Shown here: one piece after another, positions 52,062-60,535 of the stretch
Layout: each line of letters opens with the position of its first letter
Numbering within the stretch: the first letter of the stretch is position 1
Assembly (NCBI GenBank): GCA_963835535.1
Contig: CAWIFL010000004.1
Span: 310,001 to 374,000, forward strand
DNA from: Fen-1245 sp963835535
GTDB taxonomy: Bacteria > Gemmatimonadota > Gemmatimonadetes > Gemmatimonadales > JACORV01
DNA: 64,000 nucleotides
Direction of reading: 5' to 3'
Notes under the pieces: model-generated
What the model was told of the DNA's origin: nothing
Databases searched by the model: none
The model's input: only the letters and a program-made list of their open reading frames with translations
Position numbers and translations under genes: made by a program

Positions 52062-52796
52062 CTAACCCTGTGCTGCGGAGAGGGCGAGCAACGCGAGGAG
52101 CGCGAGCTCGGATGGAGACGTGACGGAGAAGAGGCCCACGCGATCCCCCGCCGGGAGCACCGTCGCGAAGGGCGGAGAGCCGTCGGGCCGCTGCTCCAGC
52201 CGGGGCGGAAGGGGCGCCTCCGCCTCGATGGCGGTGAACCCCTGACGGTCGGGCCGGAAGCCGAGCACGGCCAGCGCGCGGCAGCGGCGCTGCGACCGGA
52301 TGACGAACACGCCGTCCATCGGCTCGTGCGGTGCACCCGGAGCGCTCGCGGCCCAGACGAGGCGCTCGGGGAGCTGGACGTAGGCGACCGGCGGCTCCGC
52401 GGGGAGGGCCGCGCCGTCCGGTGGCGCCGACAGCAGGGCCGTCGCCGCGCCGCGTTCGAGCACGCGCACGGGCGAGCCGTGTGACCAATGGAGGTAGAGC
52501 GCGTGGAGGAGGGCGCCGTACTCGGTCACGGCCTCGGCCGGGGCGTCCGCGGGGACGAGGTCACGCAGCACGCGTCCGACCGCGCCGTCGAGGAGGAACG
52601 CGTCGCGGTCGAACGGATCGGCCGCGGCCTTCGCCAGGGCCGCGCGCATCCCCTCGAAGGTGGCCTCGCCCAGCGCTGCGATCAGGGCGGTCCACGGCAG
52701 AGGCCGCGGCGCGGTGGCCGGCGCAGCGGGGCTGGATCGAGCGGGCGGCGCATCGGAGGGGTTGTGCGCGCCTCGGCGCCCGTCCGGCGCGCTCAC
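52062..52796 (-). CDS. Hypothetical protein, repeat-derived N-terminus
   Basis: 244 residues from GTG 52796, GTGA-coupled to the hydrolase gene. The first 21 codons are the 63-bp element also found in the M20 gene. After that comes a helical region (TALIAALGEATFEGMRAALAKAAADPFDRDAF) and a C-terminal part with strands and a long Ala/Leu end. No family recognised. It stands between polX and the hydrolase. Confidence 0.65.
   Translation of the reverse strand: MSAPDGRRGAHNPSDAPPARSSPAAPATAPRPLPWTALIAALGEATFEGMRAALAKAAADPFDRDAFLLDGAVGRVLRDLVPADAPAEAVTEYGALLHALYLHWSHGSPVRVLERGAATALLSAPPDGAALPAEPPVAYVQLPERLVWAASAPGAPHEPMDGVFVIRSQRRCRALAVLGFRPDRQGFTAIEAEAPLPPRLEQRPDGSPPFATVLPAGDRVGLFSVTSPSELALLALLALSAAQG
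52734..52796 (-). repeat. 63-bp dispersed element forming the first 21 codons of the hypothetical gene
   Basis: Second copy of the element at 49333-49395: same length, same reading frame and same position at a coupled start codon (GTG here, ATG there). Confidence 0.7.
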
Positions 52797-53644
52797 CGGG
52801 CCCGCGGCAGAAAGGCGTCGAGCTCTCGCACGAAGCGGTCCGTCTCTTCGGCGTAGAGCGCGTGGCCGGAATCCTCGAACACCACGAGCCGCGCGTGCGG
52901 CAGAGCCAAGACGAGCGTCTCGGACGACGCGAGGGGGATCGGATCGTAACGGCCGTGGAGCACGAGCGTCTCGGCCGTGATCTCGCGGAGGCGCGGGCGG
53001 AGATCCATCCCCTCGAGACTCCGCCAGACCGCCTGCTGGGCGCGTGCGGCCACACGGAATGGCGTGAGGCTGGACGCGCGCGACGGCTCCTTGAAGTAGC
53101 CGGCGACCGACAGCTCGAAGGCGCGCCGCCAGAAAGCGTCCGGGTCATGCTCCCGCAGCCCCGACCGCGACAGTGCAGCGCGCGCCTCCAGGATCTCCGG
53201 CGCGGCCTGCCGCTCGGCGAAGGTCTTCTCGAACTCGAGCCGGATCCCGGGGTGGGTGCCGGCCGGCGCCACGAGCGCGAGCCGCGCGACCAGCTCGGGG
53301 TGCTCGAGGGCGAAGAGGATCGCGAGCAGGCCGCCCCACGAGAAGCCGAGCAGGGTCAGCGGAGCGCTCACCGCGCCGCCCGCGATGGCCGCGAGGTCGG
53401 CGACGTGCTCGCGCCAGCCGAGCGGGACGTCGCGCGGCACCTCGGAGCGGCCGCCGCCGCGCTGATCGTAGTAGAGCAGGGTCCTGCCCGCGGCCAGGGC
53501 GTCGAACTGCGGACGCAGGTAGTCGTGCGACGCTCCGGGGCCGCCGTGCAGCACGACCACGGTGGGACCGCCGTCGCCCGCCCCCACCCACCGGGCGAAC
53601 AGCTCGACCCCCGCCCCGGGAACGCGGCCGGTGCGCTCGATCAG
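52793..53644 (-). CDS. Alpha/beta hydrolase, proline iminopeptidase-like
   Basis: 283 residues if begun at CTG 53644. The fold is complete: VVLHGGPGASHDYLRPQFDAL (oxyanion hole), LLYYDQRGGGRSEVP, the nucleophile elbow GFSWGGLL, Asp in LHGRYDPIPL and His in FEDSGHALYAEE. This layout is that of proline iminopeptidases (S33). No ATG or GTG precedes the conserved N-terminus; CTG overlaps the M28 stop as CTGA. A GTG at about codon 17 is the only standard alternative and would remove conserved residues. Confidence 0.88.
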   Translation of the reverse strand: MIERTGRVPGAGVELFARWVGAGDGGPTVVVLHGGPGASHDYLRPQFDALAAGRTLLYYDQRGGGRSEVPRDVPLGWREHVADLAAIAGGAVSAPLTLLGFSWGGLLAILFALEHPELVARLALVAPAGTHPGIRLEFEKTFAERQAAPEILEARAALSRSGLREHDPDAFWRRAFELSVAGYFKEPSRASSLTPFRVAARAQQAVWRSLEGMDLRPRLREITAETLVLHGRYDPIPLASSETLVLALPHARLVVFEDSGHALYAEETDRFVRELDAFLPRAR

Positions 53645-54912
53645 CTTCTCCGGCCCAGCGTCACGGTGAGCGCGAGCGTCTGGTCGCCCCGCCGCACCCG
53701 GATGCTCACGATCTCGCCCGGATGATGCTTGACCAGCGCGTTCTGCATGTCGTTCAGGTTGGCGACGGTGTCCGCGCCGATGCCCACGATGATGTCGCCC
53801 GCCCGGATGCCCGCCGCATCCGCCGGGCTGCCGGCCCGCACGCCCGAGAGGCGCACGCCGCCCGGCTCTTCCGACATGTCGGGAATGGACCCGAGATAGG
53901 CGCGCTCGCCGGTGCCGGAAGCCATCTGCGGGAGGGGCGCGTCCACGAACGTGAGCGGCCCGGATCGCACGGCCAGCCGCCCGGCCACGTCGGCCGCGAA
54001 CGCCGCCACGGTGGCGAGCCCGCCCCAGTTGATCTTGTCCCAGGTGTCCGAAGGGCGGTGGTAGTCCGCGTGCAGGTCGGTGAAGAAGAAGAGCACCGGG
54101 CGGTGTTTGGCGAAGAAGGAGGCCTGATCCGACGCGCCCCAGCCGTCGCCCGACGCGCGCACGTCGAGATGGTATGCGGCATTGACCGAGTCGAGCAGGG
54201 GCTGCCATTCGGTCGCGGACTTGACGCCCAGCACCAGCAGCTTGTCGTCGCGCAGCCTGCCGACCATATCGAGGTTGAGCATCGCCAGCGTCGAATCCAT
54301 CGGGACGACGGGATGGTCGGCGTACCAGGCGGAGCCCAGGTCGCCCTCTTCCTCGCCGCTGAACAGGACGAAGACGATCGTGCGCCGGCTCCGTTCGTGC
54401 GACCGGCTGAGGAGCCGCGCGATCTCGAGCACGGCGGCCGTCCCGGAGGCGTTGTCGTCCGCGCCGTGGTGGATCAGATGCGCCGAATCGCCGGTGGCCA
54501 GGGAGTTGGCAGGCCCGTTGCCGAGGTGGTCGAAGTGCGCGCCGATCACGATGTCCTGCCCCGCCAGGCTGCCCCGGCCGGGGAGGATGGCGACGACGTT
54601 CGCGGTGCCGCGCCCCGCCACGGTCGCCTCGCGGGTGGCGACCGTGGAGCCGACGGTCCAGTGCTGGAGCCAGGCGCCTGCGTCGCCTCCCGGCCGGAGC
54701 CCCAGCTCGTGGAAGTGGCGGGCGAGATACGCGGCGGCCGAGTCGTTCCCCGGGTAGCCGGTCAGGCGGCCGTCGAGGGCGTCGGATGCCAGATAGCGGA
54801 CGTCGTTCTCGATGCGTGCAGTGTCGGTCCGTGCGCGGCCGGAGGTGTTCTGCGCGCGGGCGGGGACGCTCAGGGCGAGCAACGCGGCGATGGCGAGGCG
54901 GGTGGCGTTCAT
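53641..54912 (-). CDS. Secreted M28 family metallopeptidase with C-terminal PDZ domain
   Basis: 423 residues with a signal peptide (LAIAALLALSVPARAQ). A zinc aminopeptidase domain has GAHFDHLG, HHGADDNASGTAAV, FSGEEEGDLGS, LNLDMVGRL and DLHADYHRPSDTWDK, giving all five metal ligands. A PDZ domain follows (about 330-415, VRAGSPADAAGIRAGDIIVGIGADT). It would trim peptides in the periplasm or outside. It leads a minus-strand operon with the hydrolase. Confidence 0.93.
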   Translation of the reverse strand: MNATRLAIAALLALSVPARAQNTSGRARTDTARIENDVRYLASDALDGRLTGYPGNDSAAAYLARHFHELGLRPGGDAGAWLQHWTVGSTVATREATVAGRGTANVVAILPGRGSLAGQDIVIGAHFDHLGNGPANSLATGDSAHLIHHGADDNASGTAAVLEIARLLSRSHERSRRTIVFVLFSGEEEGDLGSAWYADHPVVPMDSTLAMLNLDMVGRLRDDKLLVLGVKSATEWQPLLDSVNAAYHLDVRASGDGWGASDQASFFAKHRPVLFFFTDLHADYHRPSDTWDKINWGGLATVAAFAADVAGRLAVRSGPLTFVDAPLPQMASGTGERAYLGSIPDMSEEPGGVRLSGVRAGSPADAAGIRAGDIIVGIGADTVANLNDMQNALVKHHPGEIVSIRVRRGDQTLALTVTLGRRS

Positions 54913-54998
54913 GCGCTGAAGCTAGTGCGGCCGGCTCGCGGGCGGGAAGGGACGCCTCTGGTCGGGCGTTCGCCGCCGCTGCATCATTCCCGGTCACC

Positions 54999-55478
54999 AT
55001 GGCACACGACGGCTCTGTCTCGATCCGGCCCGCGCGGTCCGGCGATCGGGAGTGGATCCTGGCCCTCGCTCCGCGGCTCCACGAGTTCGGACCGCCGCCC
55101 TGGCGCTCACGCGACGTGATGGACCACGCGGTCACGGCCTCGATCGACGAGGGGCTGACGACGCCCGCACCGGACCAGACCGTGCTGATTGCCGAGGGCG
55201 CGGACCGCGAGCCGCTGGGCTTCGTGCATCTCCACGGCGCGACCGACTTCCACACCGGCGAGCGGCACGGGCACGTCTCCGACATCGTGGTCGCGCCGGC
55301 CGCGGAGGGACGCGGCGTGGGCGCGGCGCTGATGGCGGCGGCCGAGGCCTGGGCGCGCGCACGCGGCTTCCGGCTCCTGAGCCTCCACGTCTTCGGTGAG
55401 AACGCCCGGGCGCGGGAGCTGTACGAGCGGCTGGGCTACCGGCTCGACATCGTGAAGATGATCAAGACGCTGCGGTGA
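54999..55478 (+). CDS. GNAT family N-acetyltransferase
   Basis: 159 residues from ATG 54999. The acetyl-CoA site is VSDIVVAPAAEGRGVGAALMAA (Q/R-x-x-G-x-G/A) at about residue 95, and the C-terminal NARARELYERLGYR is typical. The acceptor is unknown. GTGA overlap with the thioesterase gene. Confidence 0.9.
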   Translation: MAHDGSVSIRPARSGDREWILALAPRLHEFGPPPWRSRDVMDHAVTASIDEGLTTPAPDQTVLIAEGADREPLGFVHLHGATDFHTGERHGHVSDIVVAPAAEGRGVGAALMAAAEAWARARGFRLLSLHVFGENARARELYERLGYRLDIVKMIKTLR

Positions 55479-55876
55479 CGGTCGCCCCCTTCGAGCTCGA
55501 CATCCGGGTGCTGCCGTCGGACATCGACGTGTTGGGGCACGTCAACAACGTCGTGTACCTCCGCTGGGTACAGGACGTGGCGGTCGCGCACTGGCGCGCC
55601 GCGGCGACGGCGCAGCAGCAGGCCGACGTGCTCTGGGTGGTGGTCCGGCACGAGATCGACTACAAGCACCCTGCGCTGCTCGCAGACGGGATCATCGCCC
55701 GCACCTGGGTGGGCGCGGCGACGCGGAGCACCTTCGAGCGACACACCGAGATCCTGCGGGCCGGCGACCGGCGCCTGCTGGTACGCGCGCGCACCCTGTG
55801 GTGCCCGATCGCCCCGGTGACGTTCAGGCCGATGCAGGTGGGCGACGACGTCCGGGAGCGCTTCTCGACCCCCTAG
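55475..55876 (+). CDS. Acyl-CoA thioesterase, 4HBT (hotdog) family
   Basis: 133 residues from GTG 55475. A single hotdog domain: LPSDIDVLGHVNNVVYLRWVQDV holds the catalytic Asp of the 4-hydroxybenzoyl-CoA thioesterase-type clade, followed by IDYKHPALLADGIIARTWV and STFERHTEIL. It would hydrolyse acyl-CoA or aroyl-CoA esters. A link to the 4-hydroxybenzoyl-CoA reductase-like genes 45 kb away is only speculation. Confidence 0.87.
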   Translation: MTVAPFELDIRVLPSDIDVLGHVNNVVYLRWVQDVAVAHWRAAATAQQQADVLWVVVRHEIDYKHPALLADGIIARTWVGAATRSTFERHTEILRAGDRRLLVRARTLWCPIAPVTFRPMQVGDDVRERFSTP

Positions 55877-55928
55877 CCGGGCCGCCCGCCGCGGTGGCCC
55901 GCGGAAACCTCTGACCCAGGAGTTTGCG

Positions 55929-56472
55929 ATGGCCGGCATCACGATCGCCCGCCCGGCGAGCAGCGAGTACGTCCCCTACTTCGCCCGTTACGTGGATCTC
56001 GTGCCCGAGGGCGACATCCTCGACGATCCTCCGGCGCCAGGTGGACGAGACGGCGGCACTGGTGGGGAAGCTGAGCGACCGCGACGCGGATCACCGCTAC
56101 GCGGACGGGAAATGGAGCATCAAGGAAGTGATGGGGCACCTGGTGGACGCGGAGCGGATCTTCCTCTACCGGGCCGTGTGCTTCGCCCGCGGTGAGCCGC
56201 ACGAACTGCCGGGGTGGGACGAGAACGAGTACGTCGCGCGCGCTGCTTTCGGCGCGCGGCGGCTCGCGGACCTGGTGGCGGAACTGCGCACCGCGCGCGC
56301 GGACACCGTGAGCTTCTTCTCGGGGCTCGATGCGGAAGAGCTGATGCGGAAAGGGACCGCGAACCAGCGGGAGTATACCGTGCGCGCGATCGCGTACGTC
56401 GCCGCCGGGCACGAGCGGCACCACGGGAACATCATCCGGGAACGCTACCTGCCGGGTCTCAAGCGGCCATGA
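55929..56472 (+). CDS. DinB family protein, frameshifted as sequenced
   Basis: The ATG at 55929 begins a good N-terminus (ITIARPASSEYVPYFARYVDLVPEGDIL), but after residue about 32 the family sequence continues in the next frame (ILRRQVDETAALVGKLSD...KWSIKEVMGHLVDAERIF). One extra base near 56024-56025 explains this; removing it restores a protein of about 180 residues with the metal His residues in GHLVDAE and AAGHERHHGNII. It probably belongs to the DinB-fold thiol transferase/metal hydrolase group. It is ATGA-coupled to the GT2 gene. Confidence 0.82.
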
Positions 56473-57191
56473 TCTCGCTGGTCGTCCCGGCCTACAACGA
56501 GGAGCGCTTTCTCCCCCGGCTCCTGGAATCGGTGGACGCCGCCGCGGCGCCGTACCGCGCCGACGGCGGTGCGATCGAAGTGATCGTCGCCGACAACGGC
56601 TCGACCGACGGTACCGCACGCATCGCGGCCGAGCGGGGATGCCGGGTCGTGACCGCGGTCCCGCGCGCGATCGCGGCGGTGCGCAACGCGGGGGCACGGG
56701 CCGCCGGGGGCGAGATCCTGGCGTTCGTGGACGCGGACGCGCGGATTCACCCCCGGACGCTCCACGAGATCACCCGCCTGTTGGCCGACGGGCGCGTCAT
56801 CGGCGGGACGACCGGCATCCTCCCCGATCGCTGGTCCCTTGGCCTCGCGGCCACCTGGGCAGTGTTCCTTCCGTTGGTCTGGATCACGGGGTTCGACACG
56901 GGGGTCGTGTTCTGCCGACGCACCGACTTCGACGCGGCAGGCGGGTATGACGAGACGCTCCGGTTCGCCGAAGACGTCGCGTTCCTCTACGCGCTCTGGC
57001 GCCTCGGCCGGCGGACGCATCGCCGGCTGGTGCGCGCGCGCCGGGTCAAGGCGATCGCTTCCACCCGCAAGTTCGACGACCACGGCGACTGGCACTACTT
57101 CGGACTGCTCTGGCACGGGATCGCGCACTACTTCGGTTCCGGGACCATGGACGACGTGGCCGACCGCTACTGGTACAAGCCCAGCCGCTGA
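56469..57191 (+). CDS. Glycosyltransferase family 2
   Basis: 240 residues. GT-A fold with LVVPAYNEERFLPRLLES at the start, VIVADNGSTDGT, the DxD-type metal site FVDADAR, and GYDETLRFAEDVAFLYALWRLGR. A hydrophobic stretch (LGLAATWAVFLPLVWITG, about residues 122-139) may touch the membrane. It transfers a sugar from a nucleotide donor to an unknown acceptor. Its stop overlaps the next gene. Confidence 0.9.
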   Translation: MISLVVPAYNEERFLPRLLESVDAAAAPYRADGGAIEVIVADNGSTDGTARIAAERGCRVVTAVPRAIAAVRNAGARAAGGEILAFVDADARIHPRTLHEITRLLADGRVIGGTTGILPDRWSLGLAATWAVFLPLVWITGFDTGVVFCRRTDFDAAGGYDETLRFAEDVAFLYALWRLGRRTHRRLVRARRVKAIASTRKFDDHGDWHYFGLLWHGIAHYFGSGTMDDVADRYWYKPSR

Positions 57192-57877
57192 GCACCGCGT
57201 GGCGACGACTCCTGGATGAGCTGGATGCGCGCATCGCCGCGTCGCCGTTGGCCGCGGCGCCCCTGAGACGGGTGCGGCGTGAGTTCTCGCGACGCCTGAA
57301 GACGGAGCAGCCGGCGCAGGTCGTGAAGCTGGCGCTCCAACTGCAGCGGCGCGGCGGCATGAGCCGCCGGATCGTCGCGTGCGAGCTGGTCCACCACCAT
57401 CGCGGAGCACTGGCGAGCCTGCGGGCGCGGGTCCTGGAAGCGTTCGGCAGCGGACTCGACGGCTGGGGTCCCGTGGACGTGTTCGCCTGCTACCTCGCGG
57501 GCCCCGCGTGGCGGGAGGGGCAGGTGAGCGATGCGCTGATCCGGCGCTGGGCGCGTTCGCGCGACCGCTGGTGGCGGCGCGCGGCACTGGTGAGCACCGT
57601 GCCGCTCAACAACCGGGCTCGGGGCGGCCGCGGCGACGCGGCGCGGACCCTTGCCGTCTGCACGATGCTGCTCGCCGACCGCGACGACATGGTGGTGAAG
57701 GCGATGTCCTGGGCGCTCCGAGAGCTGGCGAAGCGCGACGCGGAGGCCGCGCGCCGGTTCGTCGCGGCGCACCGGGCGGCGCTGGCCTCCCGCGTGGTGC
57801 GCGAGGTCGGCAACAAGCTCGCGACCGGCCTCAAGAACCCGCGCGTCGGCGCGCGGCGCCGCGGCAAGTCCGCGTGA
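57188..57877 (+). CDS. DNA alkylation repair protein (AlkD-like HEAT repeat fold)
   Basis: 229 residues if begun at CTG 57188, which overlaps the GT2 stop (CTGA); TTG 57248 is the only listed standard alternative. Helical repeats with LALQLQRRGGMSRRIVACELVHHH, the WRRRAALVSTVPLN segment and DDMVVKAMSWALREL match AlkD-family proteins, which hold alkylated DNA bases without base flipping. The function is inferred from this outline. Confidence 0.75.
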   Translation: MSTAWRRLLDELDARIAASPLAAAPLRRVRREFSRRLKTEQPAQVVKLALQLQRRGGMSRRIVACELVHHHRGALASLRARVLEAFGSGLDGWGPVDVFACYLAGPAWREGQVSDALIRRWARSRDRWWRRAALVSTVPLNNRARGGRGDAARTLAVCTMLLADRDDMVVKAMSWALRELAKRDAEAARRFVAAHRAALASRVVREVGNKLATGLKNPRVGARRRGKSA

Positions 57878-58434
57878 AGCTCCGCGATCTCGTCCTGGTC
57901 CGCCTCGGCGTGGCGATCAACCTGGTCATCGGGCAGATCGTCGTCGCCCTGCTCCTGCCGGTCTATCTCGATTCCGTCGGCACGATCCTGCTCGCTGCGC
58001 TCGTCGGCCCCAGGGCGGCGATCACCGCCGGCCTCGTCTCGCAGGTCCTCAGCGCGGTGATCTCGGGGAACTTCTCCTGGCTCCCCTTCGCCGTGGTGCA
58101 GGTCGTCATCGCGCTCTACGCGTCCGCGGCGGCGCGGCTCGGAGCGTTCCGCCGGCTGTGGACGGCCGTGGCCGCCGGCCTCGGGCTCGGTCTGGTCGCC
58201 GCGTCCTGCTCGGCGCCGATCTCCTACTTCGTATTCGGCGGCGTCACCGCCGGCGGCGTGACCGTGGTGACCACGGTGCTGCGAGCGCTCGGGGCGCCGT
58301 TGGGTGTGGCGGTGGCCGCGGCGAGCTACTCCACCGACCTCCTGGACAAGGCTATCGCCTGCGGGCTGGTGTGCGTCATCCTGCGCGGCCTGCCCCGGAC
58401 GATGGCGGCGCGCTTTCCGGCGTTGGCCCGATGA
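57874..58434 (+). CDS. ECF transporter S component (substrate-binding membrane protein)
   Basis: 186 residues from GTG 57874, GTGA-coupled to alkD. About six membrane helices; the opening LVLVRLGVAINLVIGQIVVALLLPVYLDSVGTILLAALVGP is like S components of group II ECF importers, and the SPISYFVFGGVTAGG region fits the substrate-side loop. The three following genes encode T, A and A' parts. The vitamin or metal carried cannot be read from the sequence. Confidence 0.82.
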   Translation: MKLRDLVLVRLGVAINLVIGQIVVALLLPVYLDSVGTILLAALVGPRAAITAGLVSQVLSAVISGNFSWLPFAVVQVVIALYASAAARLGAFRRLWTAVAAGLGLGLVAASCSAPISYFVFGGVTAGGVTVVTTVLRALGAPLGVAVAAASYSTDLLDKAIACGLVCVILRGLPRTMAARFPALAR

Positions 58435-59193
58435 TCGGATACGCCGCAGGCCGCTCGCCGCTGCACCGCGCCCATCCCTACACGACGCTGGCGCTGGCCG
58501 GCACCGTGCTGCTGACGGCCTTCGCGATGACCGATCCGGCTGACGGTCTGGGTGCTGGTGCTCGCCGGAGCCGTGCTCTCGGGCGTCGGCGGCGTGCTGC
58601 GCTCGACCGTGCGCACCGCGCTGCTGCTCTCGCTTCCGATCTGGGCGCTGCTGTTCGTGCTCTACGGTCTGCTGGGCGGAGATCCGCGGGTGATGGTCGG
58701 CCCGGTGTCGCTCTCGGCGCCCGGCATCGCGCGGGCGCTGGTGCTCGGCGGGCGGCTGACGGCGATCGTCCTGAGCTTCCTCACGGCGCTCGCCACCACG
58801 TCGCCCCACCGGCTGGTCGAGGCCATGACCGCGCGCGGCGTGCCGTTCGGCCGGACGTTCCTCCTCGCCTCCACCCTGACGATCCTGCCGCGCATGCGGG
58901 AGCGGGCGGCGCAGATCCTCGAGGCGCAGCAGTGCCGGGGTCTCCGGCTCGGCGGCTCACCGCTGGCGCGGCTCCGCGCGCTCGGACCCCTGGCGCTGCC
59001 GCTGATCCTGGGCGCCCTGGCGGAGGTGGACGAGCAAGTGCTGGCGCTGGACGTGCGCGGCGCCGCGGCCGGCGTGCGGCGCACGGCGCTGGATCCGCCG
59101 CCCGACTCGGCCGGGCAGCGGACGCTGCGGTGGGGGCTGCTCGCGCTGGTGGCGGCCGCCTACCTCTGGAAGTTCTGGAGAATGCGCGGATGA
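58431..59193 (+). CDS. ecfT: ECF transporter T component (EcfT), frameshifted as sequenced
   Basis: ATG 58431 begins a good N-terminus (RSPLHRAHPYTTLALAGTVLLTAFAMTDP); from about 58539 the EcfT sequence continues in another frame (LTVWVLVLAGAVLSGVGGVL). With a one- or two-base correction the protein has about 253 residues, several membrane helices and the coupling helix motifs ALATTSPHRLVEAM and LEAQQCRGLRLGG (Ala-Arg-Gly-like), which contact the two ATPases. Confidence 0.85.
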
Positions 59194-59861
59194 CCCCGCC
59201 CGTCTCGCTCGCCGGCGTGACCTTCACCTATCCCGGCGCCGAACGGGCGGCGCTCTCCGATCTGCAGCTCGACCTGGAGGCCGGCGAGATCGTGGCCTTG
59301 GCCGGTGCGGCCGGGGCCGGCGCTTCGACGCTGCTGCTCGTGGCGACGGGCCTGGCGCCGCGGCTGGTCGGGGGAACGCTCACGGGCTCGCGCACGATCG
59401 GAGCCCGGCGCTGCGGGATCGTGTTCGCGCGCCCCTGGACACAGCTGACGGGTCTGTGCTCCACCGTGCGCGACGAAGTGGCGTTCGGCCCCGCGTCCTA
59501 TGGCGCGCCGCGCGAGGCGGTGCTCGAGGCAGCCGCGCGCGCGCTGGAGCAGCTCGGCATCGCGCACCTGGCGGCCCGCGATCCGTCGCACCTCTCCGGT
59601 GGCGAGCTGCAGCGTGTGGTGGTCGCAGCGACCCTCGCCCTCGAGCCGGATCTGCTCGCGCTCGACGACCCGGCTGCCGAGCTCGATCCGGACGCGGCGG
59701 ACGCGCTGTATGCCATGCTCCCGGCGCTCGCGCGCGCCGGGACCACCATCCTCATCGCGACGCCCGACCTCGAGCGTGCGGCGTCGGTCGCCACTCGGGC
59801 GCTCGCGCTGGAACGCGGACGCATCGTCCGCGATGGAGCGCCGGCCATGGTGCTCACATGA
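59190..59861 (+). CDS. ECF transporter ATPase, catalytically degenerate partner
   Basis: 223 residues, ATGA-coupled at both ends. The ABC fold is complete and the signature is intact (HLSGGELQR, 134-142). Yet the Walker A reads GAAGAGAST, with Ala45 where Lys should be; the Q-loop Gln is Ala80 (VFARP); the catalytic Glu after Walker B is Asp160 (LLALDDP); and the switch His is replaced by Pro (IATPDLE). It can offer its signature to the other subunit's ATP but should not hydrolyse ATP at its own site. The neighbour supplies the good Walker A. Confidence 0.9.
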   Translation: MTPPVSLAGVTFTYPGAERAALSDLQLDLEAGEIVALAGAAGAGASTLLLVATGLAPRLVGGTLTGSRTIGARRCGIVFARPWTQLTGLCSTVRDEVAFGPASYGAPREAVLEAAARALEQLGIAHLAARDPSHLSGGELQRVVVAATLALEPDLLALDDPAAELDPDAADALYAMLPALARAGTTILIATPDLERAASVATRALALERGRIVRDGAPAMVLT

Positions 59862-60526
59862 GCGCGAGCGCTCGCGCGGCGGGGCTTCCCGTGGCGTGGG
59901 AGGGTGTCAGCTTCGCGTACGAAGGGGGCGCGGACGTCGTGCGGGGCGTGTCGCTCCGGGTCGCGGCAGGCGAGTCGGTCGTGCTCGCCGGGCCCAACGG
60001 GGCGGGCAAGACGACCCTCACCCGTATGGCGACGGGCTTGGTGCGCCCGCAGGCCGGACGCGTCTCGGTGGGGGACTGGGACGTCGCCTCGAGGCGCCCC
60101 GACGAGATGGCGCGGCGCGTGGGCTACGCGTTCCAGCACGCGGATCAGCAGCTCTTCGCACGGTCGGTGCGGGAGGACGTGGCGTTCGGTCCACGGCAGC
60201 TGGGGCGCTCCGACGCCGCCGTTCCCGCGGTCCTGGAGGAGCTGGCACTGGCCGAATACGCCGCCGTCCACCCGTACGACGTGAGCGCCCCCCTCCGCAA
60301 GGTGGTGGCGCTCGCCGGCGTGCTGGCGATGCAGCCGGCGGTGCTGATCCTCGACGAGCCCACCGCCGGCCTCGATCGCGAGATGCACGGGCGCGTGGTC
60401 GGGGCCCTTCGGCGCCGCCGCGCCGCCGGGATCACCGTCATCGCGATATCGCACGATCGGGCGTTCATCGGGGAGATGGCGCAGCGCGTCGTCACCATGA
60501 AAGACGGACGGATTCTGGAGCGGTAG
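59858..60526 (+). CDS. ECF transporter ATPase, active partner with degenerate signature
   Basis: 222 residues. Walker A GPNGAGKTT (45-53), Q-loop Gln93, Walker B VLILDEPTAGLD with catalytic Glu167, and switch His199 (AISHDRAF) are all intact. The signature, normally LSGGQ, reads VSAPL (142-146) in YDVSAPLRKVVALAG. Its defect is the mirror of the partner's: together they form one complete composite ATP site (Walker motifs here, LSGGE there) and one dead site. The gene ends 158 bp before pepD (convergent). Confidence 0.9.
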   Translation: MSASARAAGLPVAWEGVSFAYEGGADVVRGVSLRVAAGESVVLAGPNGAGKTTLTRMATGLVRPQAGRVSVGDWDVASRRPDEMARRVGYAFQHADQQLFARSVREDVAFGPRQLGRSDAAVPAVLEELALAEYAAVHPYDVSAPLRKVVALAGVLAMQPAVLILDEPTAGLDREMHGRVVGALRRRRAAGITVIAISHDRAFIGEMAQRVVTMKDGRILER

Positions 60527-60535
60527 AGGTCAGAA

